Assembly: GCA_018806985.1 (NCBI GenBank)
Contig: JADANN010000099.1
Location: forward strand, 3,381,501 to 3,445,500
Reading direction: 5' to 3'
Length of the DNA stretch: 64,000 bases
DNA from: Angiostrongylus vasorum
Taxonomy: Eukaryota > Nematoda > Chromadorea > Rhabditida > Metastrongylidae
Shown: in pieces, positions 35,801 through 48,164 of the stretch
How positions within the stretch are numbered: position 1 is the first letter of the stretch
Layout of the letters: each line of letters begins with the position of its first letter
Made by a program: the position numbers and the translations under genes
Notes under the pieces: generated by a model
What the model was told of the DNA's origin: nothing
Seen by the model: the letters and a program-made list of their open reading frames with translations, nothing else
The model's database searches: none

Positions 35801-38136
35801 ATGGGAGAGACAATTGCTCCTGGTACCCAGGTTCGTCAACTCTATGTAATATATCAAAACTGTATCATTACTTCGCTGAAAAGGATGGAGGTGCGGGAGA
35901 AGAGCTGTGTAGCTTCATCAAATCGCCGCAACAAGACTCTTTCCTTATTTCGCGCTGTTAATCATTTCCAGTCGTTTTCGAAATTTTGGTATTATAACGG
36001 CTAACTGGATACTTCCACTCGGTTACAGATTGAGCGATGGTATGTAGAAAAAAAGCTCGGAGAAGGAGGATTTGGTGCAGTTTATAAGGTAAACGAGAGG
36101 GGAGTCCTCAAAGCTGCTTTTCAAAACTATTTTGGATCTCCGTTTAGGTTCGTGATCAGACTGGAGAATACGCGTTAAAGGTGGAAGGCACCGACGAGAA
36201 AGTTCAGGTACTGGCTCAGTAAGGTACAACTTGTATAATTTCTAACTGATCTAAATTTAGGTTTTAAAAATGGAAGTGTTCGTCTTGACTGAGTTAGCTG
36301 CACGAGGTGGTCGACATTTCTGTAAAATTGAGGACAAGGGACGATTCCGAAACTTTAACTACGTCGTTATGACTCTTGTTGGGAAATCTCTGCACAATAT
36401 TCGTAAAGAGCGTCCGTCGCAGTGTCTTTCAATAGCTTGCGCGCTTTCTGTGGGGATACAGTGCCTAGAAGCGCTAGAGGGTGAGATCTTCTCAAACGCA
36501 CCTTCTAATTTTATTGTAGTATAGTAATGTAGTTAAGATCTACATGGTATTGGTTATCTACACCGTGATGTCAAACCCGGTAACTACACAATTGGAAGGC
36601 CAGAAGTGAATGAACTGCGCAAAATTTACATCCTCGATTTTGGAATGTGCAGAAAATTCACGAACGATCAGGTCTTTTTGGAGATTTTTTTTCCTTTGCT
36701 TAGTCATTTTGCAAACAACATTGCTAAAGTAGAACAGATTTTAGACTGAGCAGGTTAACACGGCAAACCTAGGTTTTGTGTAATCCAGGTTTTCAGAATG
36801 ATTGAATCTTTCTGCTGGTTCGGCCACCATATCACACGCATTTACAACAATACTTGATACTTGCACGGCCTTTCATCACTAGTTGTGCGGGCCCCAGCAT
36901 AATCACCATTTTTCGAGGATTTGCTGGCTAAGCCACTGTGGTTCCCTAGAATTGCCGAGGTCAGCCTAGCCAAAGTCTGCCCCATGTCGTCACCACGACA
37001 GGCAGTCGCATCCCTTGTGGATCAGAGGGAGATTTACCACAATGCGACTTTGATACCAAGACGGTGGTGGATCTTGGCATTGATTTGCTCTTAGCAAGGC
37101 TTCCTGATGGAAACGCCGGACTCTTTCTCAGCTTGGGAGACCTTGCTGAGGGGGATGAATCCCCCCGCTGCACAACGTAGTCCGACACCCAGGAATACCT
37201 CCCATCCACGATGAGGCGGTAAACCATTGGGAGGGTTTACAACGATACCTAGTTTTATTTGAAATCAATGAACATTAATGGGTATATTGAAGTTAAACGT
37301 TTCGATCTGCCTTTTTGAATCACGTAGGCTCTAAACTCACCCAAAAAATTTCGGATATTTTGCCCGTTCTGCAAATCGTTTACTATTACATGGGTTACGT
37401 TTGTCGCTACAACGCAGAATCAGTGCTCAAACAGTTATGTTAGGTTATGGTAAATCTTGATTCTTAAACTGATCAGTTCACTTTGCGGTGCCATTTAATT
37501 CCGAATGTGAAAGAACATTGCACATAATAAACCCTTGAAATTTTGTTCCCCATTCTAGTTACTTTCAGGGAATCATCAGGAAGCCCCGTGCTGCTGCTGG
37601 ATTTCGTGGGACAGTTCGTTACGCTCCCATTTCCTGTCACTTACAAAGAGAATTATGCAGGAAAGACGATGTCGAAACCTGGATTTATCAGCAGGTGGAG
37701 CTCACTGTTGGAAGAGTACCGTGGAGAGAAGTACAAGACATGAAAGAGGTTGGTTCCTTCATCTTCTTTACAAGAACAAAAGAACGATGTCAGTGGCAAT
37801 ATGGCTTTTAGGTGGGTGAGTACAAAAAGCGATGTCGTCAACCTCCGGGCATCGACGAGCTGTTCGCACCACCATGTCCCAGAGAGTTCTACGAAATCCT
37901 TCAAATAGTCGATTCTCACAAATATTATGATCAGCCTAATTACCAACAGATCTACGCGGTAAATAGCGCACTTAATTTCAAGTTTTTGAAAAGGAAATAA
38001 TAAGAATTCCTACAATTAACCGTATCTAACTTTTCGATTTCAATCATTGTACAAATTAAATTCTACTTTCAAGCTCATGCGGAGGGCTCTCGCAAACTGT
38101 GGTCAACCGGAATTCCCCTACGACTGGGAAAGATAG
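35801..38136 (+). CDS. Tau-tubulin/casein kinase 1-like Ser/Thr kinase
   Basis: A 297-residue kinase of the TTBK/CK1 group, a family strongly expanded in nematodes; the substrate is unknown. Exons: 35801-35830, 36029-36088, 36148-36207, 36261-36480, 36538-36671, 37569-37748, 37812-37958 and 38074-38136. All junctions are in phase. The glycine loop is LGEGGFGAVYKV, the ATP Lys is in YALKVEG, the alpha-C Glu in LKMEVFVL, the catalytic loop HRDVKPGN and the metal motif LDFGMCRKF. The CK1-type activation segment follows (GFRGTVRYAP, RKDDVETWIYQ, VPWREV). Exon 1 is only ten codons; its ATG is chosen because MGETIAPGTQ joins in phase to IERWYVEKKLGEGG. Intron 5 holds a family E repeat. No disabling change is seen. 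Confidence 0.9.
36855..37240 (+). repeat. Family E repeat, TTBK-like kinase intron 5
   Basis: Full-length copy: TACTTGCACGGCC start, GGTTCCCTAGAATTGCCGAG, TTGTGGATCAGAGGGAGA, TTTGATACCAAGACGGTGG, GGCTTCCTGATGGAAACG, CCATCCACGATGAGGCGGTA end. Confidence 0.75.
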
Positions 38137-38171
38137 TTCAATTACAACATTGTGGCACTTTGGACTGAACA

Positions 38172-38177
38172 AATAAA
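38172..38177 (+). terminator. Poly(A) signal of the TTBK-like kinase gene
   Basis: AATAAA 36 nt after the TAG stop, in AACAAATAAAGACG. Confidence 0.5.
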
Positions 38178-38755
38178 GACGTCTGTATCAGAACGTTAAT
38201 GGGTATTTCCTTAATCGTAATTCATGACTATGGATTAAACGTCATACTACCAGAGATTTGTTCTTGGCTGTAAACGCATTTGAAACGGATTTCACGCTGA
38301 TTTTACGTCATCCATCGAGGACGAAACTTTTTGTGAAAAACTGTCAGGAAAGGCGAGCGTTCTATACGAGGAATTAACACTTTGAAATAGCTCCGCAATC
38401 TAAGGATAAGCGTTTAGTGGAGTTAAGCTCTTTAATTCATGATGCCTAAGACACACTGAGCGCAATGCGTGAGCGCAAAGTAGACGTAATGGTTTGCACC
38501 AAACGCATTTCAGTTTTAGTAGTTTATTTTCCCAACACAATTTCTCGCCCAATATTTTCCATTCAGCCAATAGTTTGTCAAACACCGATTCAATTTCAAG
38601 CGTGTCCCGTGAAGAGCTGTTCTTCATCCATCATAGTTTGCTGAAATGTTCCTTCGGACGAGTTCATTTGGAGGAGAGATGCTATTAGTGTAGAAGACAG
38701 CGTACACAAGAGAAAGTACTCCTTCTTTGATGAGCTTACATGAAGTTGATAAATA
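38178..38755. other. No supported feature
   Basis: Spacer between the kinase 3' end and the family A element. No repeat or coding sequence recognised. Confidence 0.3.
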
Positions 38756-38759
38756 ATTT

Positions 38760-38995
38760 TTATACGGTTAATGTTTCGACGTCTTCGTCTTCATCACAGC
38801 CGACGATCCGAGTTGATGGTCCACGCTTGTTATTCGACCATCGACTCAGATCGTCTGCTCTGATGAAGACGAAGACGTCGAAAAGTTAGCCGAAAATAAA
38901 TATATTTATCAACCTCGTGCAAGTAGATCAAAGAAAGAGTACACAGTGATTAGCCACACCGAGGTTAAAGGAAAGTCGGTTTCGAAATATACAAG
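38760..38995. repeat. Family A palindromic element, copy A4
   Basis: Two arms, each a hammerhead-like unit, face each other. The minus-strand unit is 38765-38802 and the plus-strand unit 38856-38893, joined by a short centre. The tail has AAATAAATATATTTATCAAC, an ACCTCGTGC segment and AAGGAAAGTCGGTTTCG. As RNA the region can fold into a long hairpin. Confidence 0.7.
38856..38893 (+). ncRNA. Hammerhead-like motif in family A (best short copy)
   Basis: CTGATGA, A, stem II GACG/CGTC with loop AAGA, GAAA, AGTT, AGCCGA. The core boxes are complete. Stem I keeps three of four pairs (TGCT against AGCC), and stem III is weak. The facing minus-strand unit at 38765-38802 reads GTGATGA, having lost the first core C. 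Confidence 0.5.
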
Positions 38996-39284
38996 AGAGT
39001 GCTGTCAGTGAAGAGGGGTGCAGAGATGAGCTCTTTGCATTTGAACATTGAAGTTCAACGCTTACAAACAGTTTTTTCCTTACTACAAGGTAATAAACCA
39101 TTCAGAAAGTTTCCTCAAAGTGACTCGGTGTTCATGAAGTATATGTGTTGATCAAGTGCTTCAGGACAGGTTGTCCATAGGGAAGTAGCAAGTCTCTACA
39201 TGAAAAACTTTTACAGACGTTCTAAACGTTTATTCAAGACTATAATCTCTAATTTCCAATTTATACACGCATATATTCTGTAAT

Positions 39285-39668
39285 TACCTGGATACTTGGA
39301 CGGCCCATCCTCACTGGTTGTGCGGGCCCCCAGCACATCCTCCATTCTTCGGAGTTTTGCTGGTTTAGCCACTGTGTTTTCCCGGAGCCTCGAGGTCAGC
39401 CTGGCCAAAGTCTGTCGCTGGTCGTCACCACCACAGGCAGTCGCCGCTCTTGTGGATCAGAGGGAAGACCTGCTATCATACGACTGGTTTGATACCAGGA
39501 CGGTGGTGGATCCTGGTATCGGTTTGCTCTTAGCTGGGCTTTCTGGTGGAAACGCCGGACTCCTTCTTAGCTTGGAAGATCCTGCTGGGAGGATAAATCG
39601 CCCGGTGTGCATCGCAGCCCGACACCCAGGAACATCTCCCAATCGCGATGAGGCGGTAAACCGTTAGT
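39285..39668 (+). repeat. Family E repeat
   Basis: Full-length copy from GGATACTTGGACGGCCCATC to GATGAGGCGGTAAACCGTT. It contains CAGCCTGGCCAAAGTCTG, TTGTGGATCAGAGGGAAG and ATCCTGGTATCGGTTTGC. A useful reference for the family, at about 380 bp. Confidence 0.75.
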
Positions 39669-39844
39669 AGCAGTCTTCAAATACTAAACAGAGTTAGCAG
39701 GCTTCCCAACAAGTTGCATTTTCTACTTCCACCTACTTTTTGCACTCGGACGACTCTTTACGAGTTGTTCACAGCCCATGATATTTAACATTCGTTTCTT
39801 TGTCTCGCAACTGACGTCCATTGTGGTAATTTGATTGCAGAATG

Positions 39845-40735
39845 GCAGCAAGTGGCGAGTCTTATGCCGTGATCTGTAAAACAACAGCAGCCGCTAGTAC
39901 AGCTGGTTGATTTTGGTAACCAGCACGCCTGTCCAGTGTGTAGGAGGTTGTCCTAGGGAACGACTGCATCCTTGTAGAGTCCACCCTACAGTTCTCTTCG
40001 CCCATCTGTCGTTCGTTCTTCTCATTGTGTGACCGGCCCATCCGTGTTTCGCTATTGATGTATATTCCTCTGAATCCAAAAATATGACAGATCTTGAAGA
40101 TCAAAGCTTCTCATCCCGACTACATACCGAGAGTGCCGATTATATTTCAAAAGACATTGTTCAAGTGCTTTGTGAGTAATGCGGAGCTCAACCCACGTCT
40201 CTGCAGCATAACAGAGCGCTAGGAGGACCATAGGAATCGAAGAGATGAGCACGGATTTTCGGGTCCTTCAGTTGGTCGGTGGCTTCTTGGAGAGGCCCGA
40301 ATGCGGCCCAAGCTGCTCCCCTTCTTCTATCTATTTCCTCCGTCATGTTGTTTTCCATCTTCATTGATCGCCCAAGGTATACGTACGACGTGGTGTAATC
40401 TCCAATCAGAGATCAATCCAGTTCAATTTTTTTTGCCTTTGCACCATAGCTTTTTTCGTGAACTTGGTCCTCTTCCGATTTATGCGTAATCCGACCTTTT
40501 TTCCCCGCTTCCTTGAGCTCACTGATCATTGTCTCTGCATCGCTGGTACTTCCGAGAAGATGACGGTGTAGTCGACGAAAAGAAGGTTTGATAGGAATAT
40601 TCCATTAGTACGTATGCCTTTCTCGTCACGGTCGAATGACTTCATTATCCACCGCAGTGCTGCACTAAACTCCTTTGGCGACACTGTTTGGCCTTGTCTA
40701 AGATCTTTTTCTATGGGTATGGTAAGAAGTCCCAC
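39845..40735 (-). mobile_element. RTE-type LINE fragment, second lineage
   Basis: The minus strand reads an RT segment (PIEKDLRQGQTVSPKEF, ALRWIMKSFDRDEKGIR) and a C-terminal region (LCYAAETWVELRITHKALEQ, HGWAGHTMRRTNDRWAKRT). The expected FADD box reads FVDY, so it is inactive. The 5' part (endonuclease and early RT) is missing; the break at about 40735 meets the 5' end of LINE copy 2 head to head. Confidence 0.75.
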
Positions 40736-43700
40736 GCATCTCCCTCATATGAGGGATCTCGGGCGACTTAGTCGCGAGGCTACGTGGCGCCTTCCCAGGT
40801 GGCGGACAGGAGGTTAACTGCGGAGCAAAGGCGACTTTTGCTTCCCTTAGACGCAGGTGGATCCAGGGAATGGACTTCCTGTCTTTGCTGCGCCGATCTG
40901 GCACATACTTTCTGTACTTGCTAGGCGTATTCATGTATGCGTGTGTGGGTGCGTTCTCGCTTATGCGGATTGTATTCTACAAATCAATTCGGCCAAAAGC
41001 CTGCAATTAAGTGACAGGGAAGTATATGGGGGGCGGTTAGGAGTCGCCTACAACAAATAAGCTCCATGTCCATTCTGGGAAAGACAGGCAAGCTACCCAT
41101 GAGTATACGCAGCCTCACGTTCAGACCCCAGAAAGATATATGTGTGTGTCAAAAAAGAGCTAAAAACAGTAAAAAAAAACGAGCCTCATTCTCCTGACCC
41201 TGAAAGAGCCCCCCAATTCGGCAGCGTTGGGTAGGACGAGTACGGAAAGGCTGTTAAAATCGCAGGGCCATTCTAAGCTGCCCTAAACCCCAAAGAACTA
41301 AGGCGACGATCTGTACCTACAATGCACGTACACTTGCATCCGAGTCGTCGATAGAAGACTTGATCGTGCAAGCGAGGAGGATAAGGTACGACGTCATCGG
41401 CCTGGCGCAGACGAGACGATGCCACCATTCAAAGCCGTGTATGACACCGGAGAAGAACTGTTCCTGGGAACATGCGACAGTAGAGGAGTCGGCGGCGCCA
41501 GCATTCTCGTCAACACGAGTTTTTCGATGAACATCAATTCATTCGAACAACTAACAACACGAATTGGACATTCATGGTTAAAAAACATGTGGATCTGCAC
41601 CGGCTTTGACAATCTTCGCCGTTTACGCGCCGACATCAAACTACGACGAAGAAGAAGTCGAAGCGTTCGACATGGACTTGGAGAAGTTTTACAGAGAAGA
41701 CCGCACATTATTCAAGGTCATCAATGGAGATTTTAACGCGAATATTGGACCATGAAGAACACATTGGTACCCACGGATTATAATGCAATACACAGGGTGA
41801 GCCGTTCTCTGAGTTTATCATGACGATGAAGACCATTCATGGTAACTCGCAATTTCAGAAGCCCTATCCTCAACGCTGGACGTGGTTGTCTCCCAATGGA
41901 GAGTACCATAACGAAATAGACCAAGTCATAGTAAACAGAAGGTTTTGCCTAACCGAAGTCGCTGTTGTCTTAAAAATTTACACGAGATCAGACCACCGCC
42001 TCTCTTCGTGCAAGATCCCGTTTCTCGCAGAAAAGCGAAAAAGCCGCTAAATTAAAAAAACGAAGTCCCAAAACCACCATAAACGGGGACTTATTCAATT
42101 CATTAGTCGGCTGTTGGGAAGATGTTGTTGTCGATAACATCGACGAAGAACACGATTGGCTCATGCAATATCTTCACGTTAACCATATGAAAGATGATAG
42201 TTCAAAAGACACCAAGAGAACTCAAGCTGAAACGTCAGCGTGGAATCGCACGAGCTACAGGCAACCGCGAACTAACTTCCGAACTTGCAAAACAATGTAG
42301 ACAGAGGATAAAAGAAGATCTTAAAGAGAGAAGAGCAGCAGTAATGGTCGAATCTGCAGAGGATGGGAAAAGCATTCGCAAAGCACACCGAAGCTTCTCC
42401 AATTACAGTACCAAGACGACTGCACTCCGACGCCCATACGGAACAGTAACAGCGTCCAGAAATGCAATGGAGGAAATCGCTCACGAATACTACTCATATC
42501 TCTTCGATAGCCACGTCCATCTTCCGTCGCATGAAATAAAGGAAGGTGGATATGTTGTACCACCGGTTCTCGCTTCCGAAATCCGATATGCTATTTCGCG
42601 GTGAAAAATCGAACAGCACCAGGTCCGGACAAGATGAGATCTGAACACCTGAAGAACCTTCCGGCAGTCCTAGTGAACACACTTACCCTGCTCTTCACAC
42701 GTTACCTGCCTGAATGCAAGGTCCCTATTCAATGCTAGACCAGCAAGGCCGTGTTATTGTTCAAGAACGGTGACCTGCACGATATCGGCAACTGTCGCCC
42801 AACCTGCTTGCTGTCTGTCGTCTACAAACTTTTCACTTGAGTCATCCTAAACAGGATTGACAGAACACTAGACGAAGGACAGCCATGTGAGCAAGCAGGG
42901 TTTTGAAAAGGATTTAGTACGAAGGATCACATCCACACCATAACAAGGCTCATTGCAGTGTCGCGAGAGTGCAAAAAGACCGCTCTGTCTCACTTTCATC
43001 GATTTACAGAAGGCCTTTGATTCAACTGAGATAGAAGCAGTGATAGAAGCTCTCGATAGTCAAGGAGTCCCTACTCAGTACATAAAGATTCTTCGTGAGC
43101 TGTACAAAAAATCTCACAACCAAGATATCACCATTCTACAACGATATTAACATCGACGTCAAAAGAGGGATTAGCCAATGCGATACCATCTCCCCAAAAT
43201 TATTTACTTCCACCCTCCAGAACGTTATGCGAACATTGGAATGGGATAATATGGGAGTGAAAATCGATGGTCGACAGTTATATCATCTTCGCTTTGCTTA
43301 TGATATCGTCCTTATAACACTGCCACGCGGAACAAATGCTTGCCGACATTGACAAAGCCTGTGGAAAGATTGGTCTTCGACTAAATCTCACAAAAACGAT
43401 GTTCATGAGGAACGGAATGGTTTCGTATGCCATAGTCACGCTCAACGCAACGAATATCTTCGAATGCTCCAGTTATATCTATCCAGTTAGGGAAATCAAT
43501 TTGATGAACGACTTAGCTGCAGAGTTGAACAGAAGGAAACGAGCTGCTTGGGAAGCGTTCAAGAGCATCGAGGATGTAGCGAAGAGAGCAAAGAACACCC
43601 GACTCCGTGCCCACCTTTGCGATTCAACGGTGTTTCCTGCGTTAACGAATGCGTCAGAAACCTTGTCGCTGCGTAAACAGGATGAAAAAATCACAGCGTT

Positions 43701-44110
43701 ATCGAATGCGCAGTCGAAAGGACGATGTTAGGAGTATCTCATGTCGCGCAAGTAAGGGAAGAGACCCGAAGGCCCGACCTGCATCAGCGATAAAAAATCA
43801 AAGATGCCGTTCTCTACGCCAAAGTGTCGAAGTTAAGGTGGGCCGGAAACAAAATGCATATGAACCACAACCGATGGACAGGAGCCGCTAGTGACTGGAT
43901 TCCTCGGGATGTTAACCGACTGCAGGAAGACCATCGATCCGATGGGCAAGTTCTTCACGAAAAGCTAGAAGAAAGATATGAGACTCAACGAGTCCCTAGA
44001 GCATACAGAACCCATTGGACTACTCTTGCACGCGACACGAGAAAATGGAAGATTTAATGACGCCCGCTTCACTCGACGATCAACGGCACTACAGGTGATA
44101 TAGGTGATGG
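40736..44110 (+). mobile_element. RTE-type LINE, copy 2 (inactive)
   Basis: Colinear with copy 1, including the 5' region (GAGGGATCTCGGGCGACTTA, CGTATTCATGTATGCGTGTG) and a 3' end near CACTCGACGATCAACGGC with an AGGTGATATAGGTGATGG tail. The EEP domain covers about 41310-42050, the linker about 42190-42600, and the RT about 42640-43730. The expected EEP Glu reads LAQTRR and the FADD box reads FAYD. RT motif A ([12 protein letters not shown]) is intact. Many frameshifts and stops. Confidence 0.85.
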
Positions 44111-44379
44111 TAAGAAGTCGATGGAAAGGCTATGTTTTTCGTAGCGAAGTTCCAATAAGAGTTAGATAGAGTTTTTTATGTAGGACGGGTCGACTCCTTA
44201 GTCGAAGTGCGCTGATAAGATTGCTTCGACACTGTCAAACTCTTTTCCATCCACCAACTAACTGGAATGCTTACAACGAATAAACGATGGGTGCTTAAAT
44301 GAAGCTGTTCCTTATGCGAATGCAAACTGATTTCTTAAGTTTTATCTCCTGGGGTTATGAAAGTGTTTGGCTGAGTAGA

Positions 44380-44445
44380 TCACATGTCAATTTAACCTTC
44401 CCGGGTTCTGAAGCAGGCGAAACCACCGAAATGTCAGCTATGGTA
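44380..44445 (+). repeat. PLE arm remnant with decayed hammerhead
   Basis: GGTTCTGAAGCAGGCGAAAC, then CACCGAAATGTCAGCTATGG. It parallels the PLE arm hammerhead but A9 of the core is changed (CTGAAGC) and stem II is mismatched. Confidence 0.5.
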
Positions 44446-44569
44446 CCGTAATGATTTCTATGATACTAACCTCGTGTCTACTTATTGAAGAAAAACAGTG
44501 CATGACGAATCTATCTTTTGTCCTAAAATTCCTCACTATGTTCTTAAAAAAGTTGTGTTTTATCAGCAT

Positions 44570-45870
44570 TGGAGAAAGTTTAAAATTTCACAAAGGAGGA
44601 TCCCAGAACTACCATGAATTGAAATTATAATGGTCATTTGTCGGATCTTTGAAAGATATCGTTATCTTCGGTTCCAGTGAAGAAGACGATCAGCTTCAAT
44701 GGCTTCACGTTAGTTCCAGGAAAGCGAGGACTTCAAAGGCCAACAAGAGACGTCTCACTTACATAAACACCGAGCTAATATTTAAAGTTGCATTCGTTCG
44801 ACACGCAACAAGAACGACATTCATTAATAGTTAAAAGTTCTGACGTCAGGAAAAAAAAGTTGAAAAACTTCCCGAATCTTCGCTAACTACAAAACCAGGA
44901 TATTCACACTTCAAGGCTCAAAAAAAAATAGCTACTGCTTTCAGGAAGCCACTAGAGAAAATCACTCAGAATTACCACTGTGATATCTTCAGCGTCTACA
45001 ACCTTATGCTCTCATATGAAATTGGGGAGGATGCCCACCGGTTCTCCCTTCCCGAAATCCACCATGCTACTTTCTTTATAAAGAATCGTACAACACCTGG
45101 CCTGCAAAGGAAAAGACCCGAACAGATCCAGACAGAACAAATGCTCACCTTCTTCGGCACTTCTGTGTTAAGATTAGTCTACAATTAACTCTCACAGAAA
45201 TGATTTCCATATGAACGGAATTGTTGAAAACCCCACTAACACTCAAAGAAATCAATTCCTTTGACTGTTATTGATATGCGTATTGTGGCCCAGAAGTCAA
45301 CATGATGAACGACATATATCCATGGCTAAGCAGGAGGAAAGGAGCGCCTTAGGAACCCTTGAACAGGATCAATTATGTTGCGAGAAGGCTAAAGAACACC
45401 GTACTTCGTTCCACCTAACTTCATCAAAAATCTAGACACCATGTAAGCGCAATGAAAGATACTCAGCCCTATTAGACACGTACTCGAGAGAAAGGTGGTA
45501 GGAGTATCTTGTATCACACAAGTGACAAAGGGAATCAGAAATCCCAACAAAATATCGAAAGCATGTTGGCCGGGCATTTCGCGCGTTTGAAGAATAACCG
45601 ATAGACAGAAACTGTTACAGGTTAAATCATATGAGCCGTCAAATGCACAGTGGAAAAACCACCTATCCGATAGCTAGAATAGTTCATGAATATGTTAGAA
45701 GAATAATATTTTGCTCAGCAACCCTCTACCTACAGTGCAGAGAATCCGCTGGCGTAGGGGCACCTCTTGTGCGCTAGGCATTCAAATAGCTACTTTACCA
45801 GCGCAGCTTGAGTCATTTGACGATCAACAAATGGCTAGCTAATACAGGTGATGATAAACCATGGCTACCG
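44570..45870 (+). mobile_element. RTE-type LINE, copy 3 (highly decayed fragment)
   Basis: Blocks in the order of copy 2: GGATCCCAGAACTACCATG, GAAATCCACCATGCTACTTT, GACCCGAACAGATCCAGACA, AACATGATGAACGACATATA, TTTGACGATCAACAAATGG and ATACAGGTGATGATAAACC. It lacks most of the RT core. Confidence 0.65.
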
Positions 45871-46384
45871 TGAGGAATGAGAGGGTAAAAAACCCACTGA
45901 AATATCCCAATACAAATTGCGAAACACTGATTCTAATGTGTTGTGGTGGTGGGCCATACTAAAGTTTTGAAACGTCATCGTTTTATCTATAGAAAACTTT
46001 CCGTCAAAAGTAGAAAAAACTGGCGTGTTCATTACGTGTTATGTTCAGTCATGCTCGAGTTGTCTAAGTCCGTAGTTATACCAAGTTTTTCGACACGGAA
46101 TTTATCATGCTTCTCCGTGATTGGGGCAACTTAAATAATGAGCACTGGACGGTATGCGTTAGAAATACTGCGACAATTCTACGTAAGCAACCATCCAATG
46201 ACGAGCAATGACGTAGAATATTTAGCCATCATTAGAGCTAATGGGCACTGTCTATGAAGTTGAGTATACCCACTCCCATTTCCAGTTTGGAGTGATGGGC
46301 TCATGATGACCTAGCTAACAGAGTTAATAGACTTGCTTCTTGAGATGTAGATAAAAGTACAAGGGATAAAGTTTTCGGGATGAG

Positions 46385-46585
46385 CAATCCCTGAGGGTGT
46401 GTCAAGCATTAAAGTTGACTAACAATCGTTAGAGGTAACTGAATGCATATCTGGTCTATACAATACATGCGGTGGCCTACTGTTCCTGACTTCGCAGGAA
46501 GGTTTGGTTGGCTAAGGGCGTGGGATCGATCCCTATGTGTATTGCAGCGCTCCTTTGGCCACCGCACTACACACGCCCCCGTGAT
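46385..46585 (-). repeat. Family C SINE-like element (diverged)
   Basis: The minus strand gives the head GGGGCGTGTGTAGTGCGGTG, B-box GGGATCGATCC and the GCATATCTGG-related body. Confidence 0.6.
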
Positions 46586-48160
46586 ATAGAAAGGATTTGA
46601 AATTAGCAGCTTGTTTCACTTTTTGTAATGGCAATAACAATATTAGGGTAGGATTTTTAGGAGTTTTCACATCAGCACCTGCTTCACAACTCTCTTATAA
46701 CTCCCAAGACAAGATGAACACGACTTTGTCAGCACAACGGATAAATGAAGTCTAACAACGGTCTTGGTTGAAAGAGAAGTGGTTTGAGACCTCATCGTAG
46801 CCATGGAGTGTAGAACTAGCACGAACAGCAAGAGTTCATCTCTTTAGTTGGACTATCCACAAAGGAAAATTTAACATTTCCAACTGAAAGCCCAGCCGTG
46901 GTAAATCATGTTTAGGAAACGCTGCCAACCTGAAAAGAACTTAGGCGACAGTAACAAACTCCAAGGAGGGTCAAATCTATAGAGACCGGTAACTGGTCAT
47001 CTCGCATAACATATGGCTTTCTGAGAACTTCAAACAAAAAAATTTCCCCCAGACTAGCAGAATAACAGTGATACGAGGCTCTTAAAGCGAAAAAATACAT
47101 TGTGACAATTCAAATTCGCTACACAAATCGATAGTCAGTTAAAAGGTAAAGCGCGAGTGAGTCCACTGACCATCATCTTTAGATCGCTTGATAATATATT
47201 CTTCCTTTCTGCTGTTAAATTTGCTTTAAGGAACAGAACACATCTTCTGTAATTTATAATACTTTGCACAGGACTTAATATAATCATTGTCGCAGACGCT
47301 ATTAGATCCTTGTCCGAGACTTTCTGGTCCTTGGAGTGGTTGTTGATTTCTCTCGTTGCACAGAAGACGTTGTATTGACCGCCGTGTTGGTGGTAGTAGT
47401 CGCCTGCTACAAAATAGATCAATAACGAAAATAGCTTAAGCTTAACAATAGGGATAAAACGTTTCGTGATGTCAAACTTGGCACCAATTTTTTTTATGAG
47501 ATTGACACTGTTTATGGACGAAATCTCGCTTTCAAGCATAAAGAGGATTGTAATTCTCTGCGAGGGGAGCTTTTCTCCCCATCACCTTCCTAAGTCATTT
47601 CCGATTCACATCATACATTTCGCCCTAGGAAATGATACTCGTCAAGCGTTGGGCCTGTCGAAACCCAGTAATATTGGCCTTAAGCCCAGAATTATAGAAA
47701 TATTTACGCACGTACTATCTCATGGTAGTGTGCTGCTTCCTTACATTCATGAACCAATGAAATATGACAACGTTGCAGTTTCAGAAAGTGGATAGCGCAG
47801 ATGGGACCTCGTTTTTGATAACGATTCAATGCATTGTGCTCCAAGCGCACGGTTCGCTGTCATTTCAATAACCACTGCCGTAGTGGAGGACGTGCAGCCG
47901 TCCATTCTGCAGAGGGTAGCAACTGCTTATGTTAATTCTGATTCAGTGCATCCCTAATTTTACTAATAAGACATTTAGTTCATAATTTTGTATGCGACAA
48001 TAACACGTGCGCTCTTTCTAGAATATAAATTCATTTGAATACAGTACTGTGTACAATGTCGCTGTGAACGCGAACATATTTGCATAGTGTTACTTTCGAT
48101 TCCTAAGCTGATTTCATCTGCAGAATGATCAACAGACTTCAGACGGCCGCTTTTTTCCAG
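46586..48160. other. Spacer with one antisense open frame
   Basis: A minus-strand frame of 134 codons at 47135-47539 is long for this sequence. An overlapping frame at about 47405-47300 after an acceptor-like TTTTGTAG reads ATTTTNTAVNTTSSVQREK, a Thr-rich linker-like peptide. Neither is recognised, so no gene is called. Confidence 0.25.
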
Positions 48161-48164
48161 TTTA

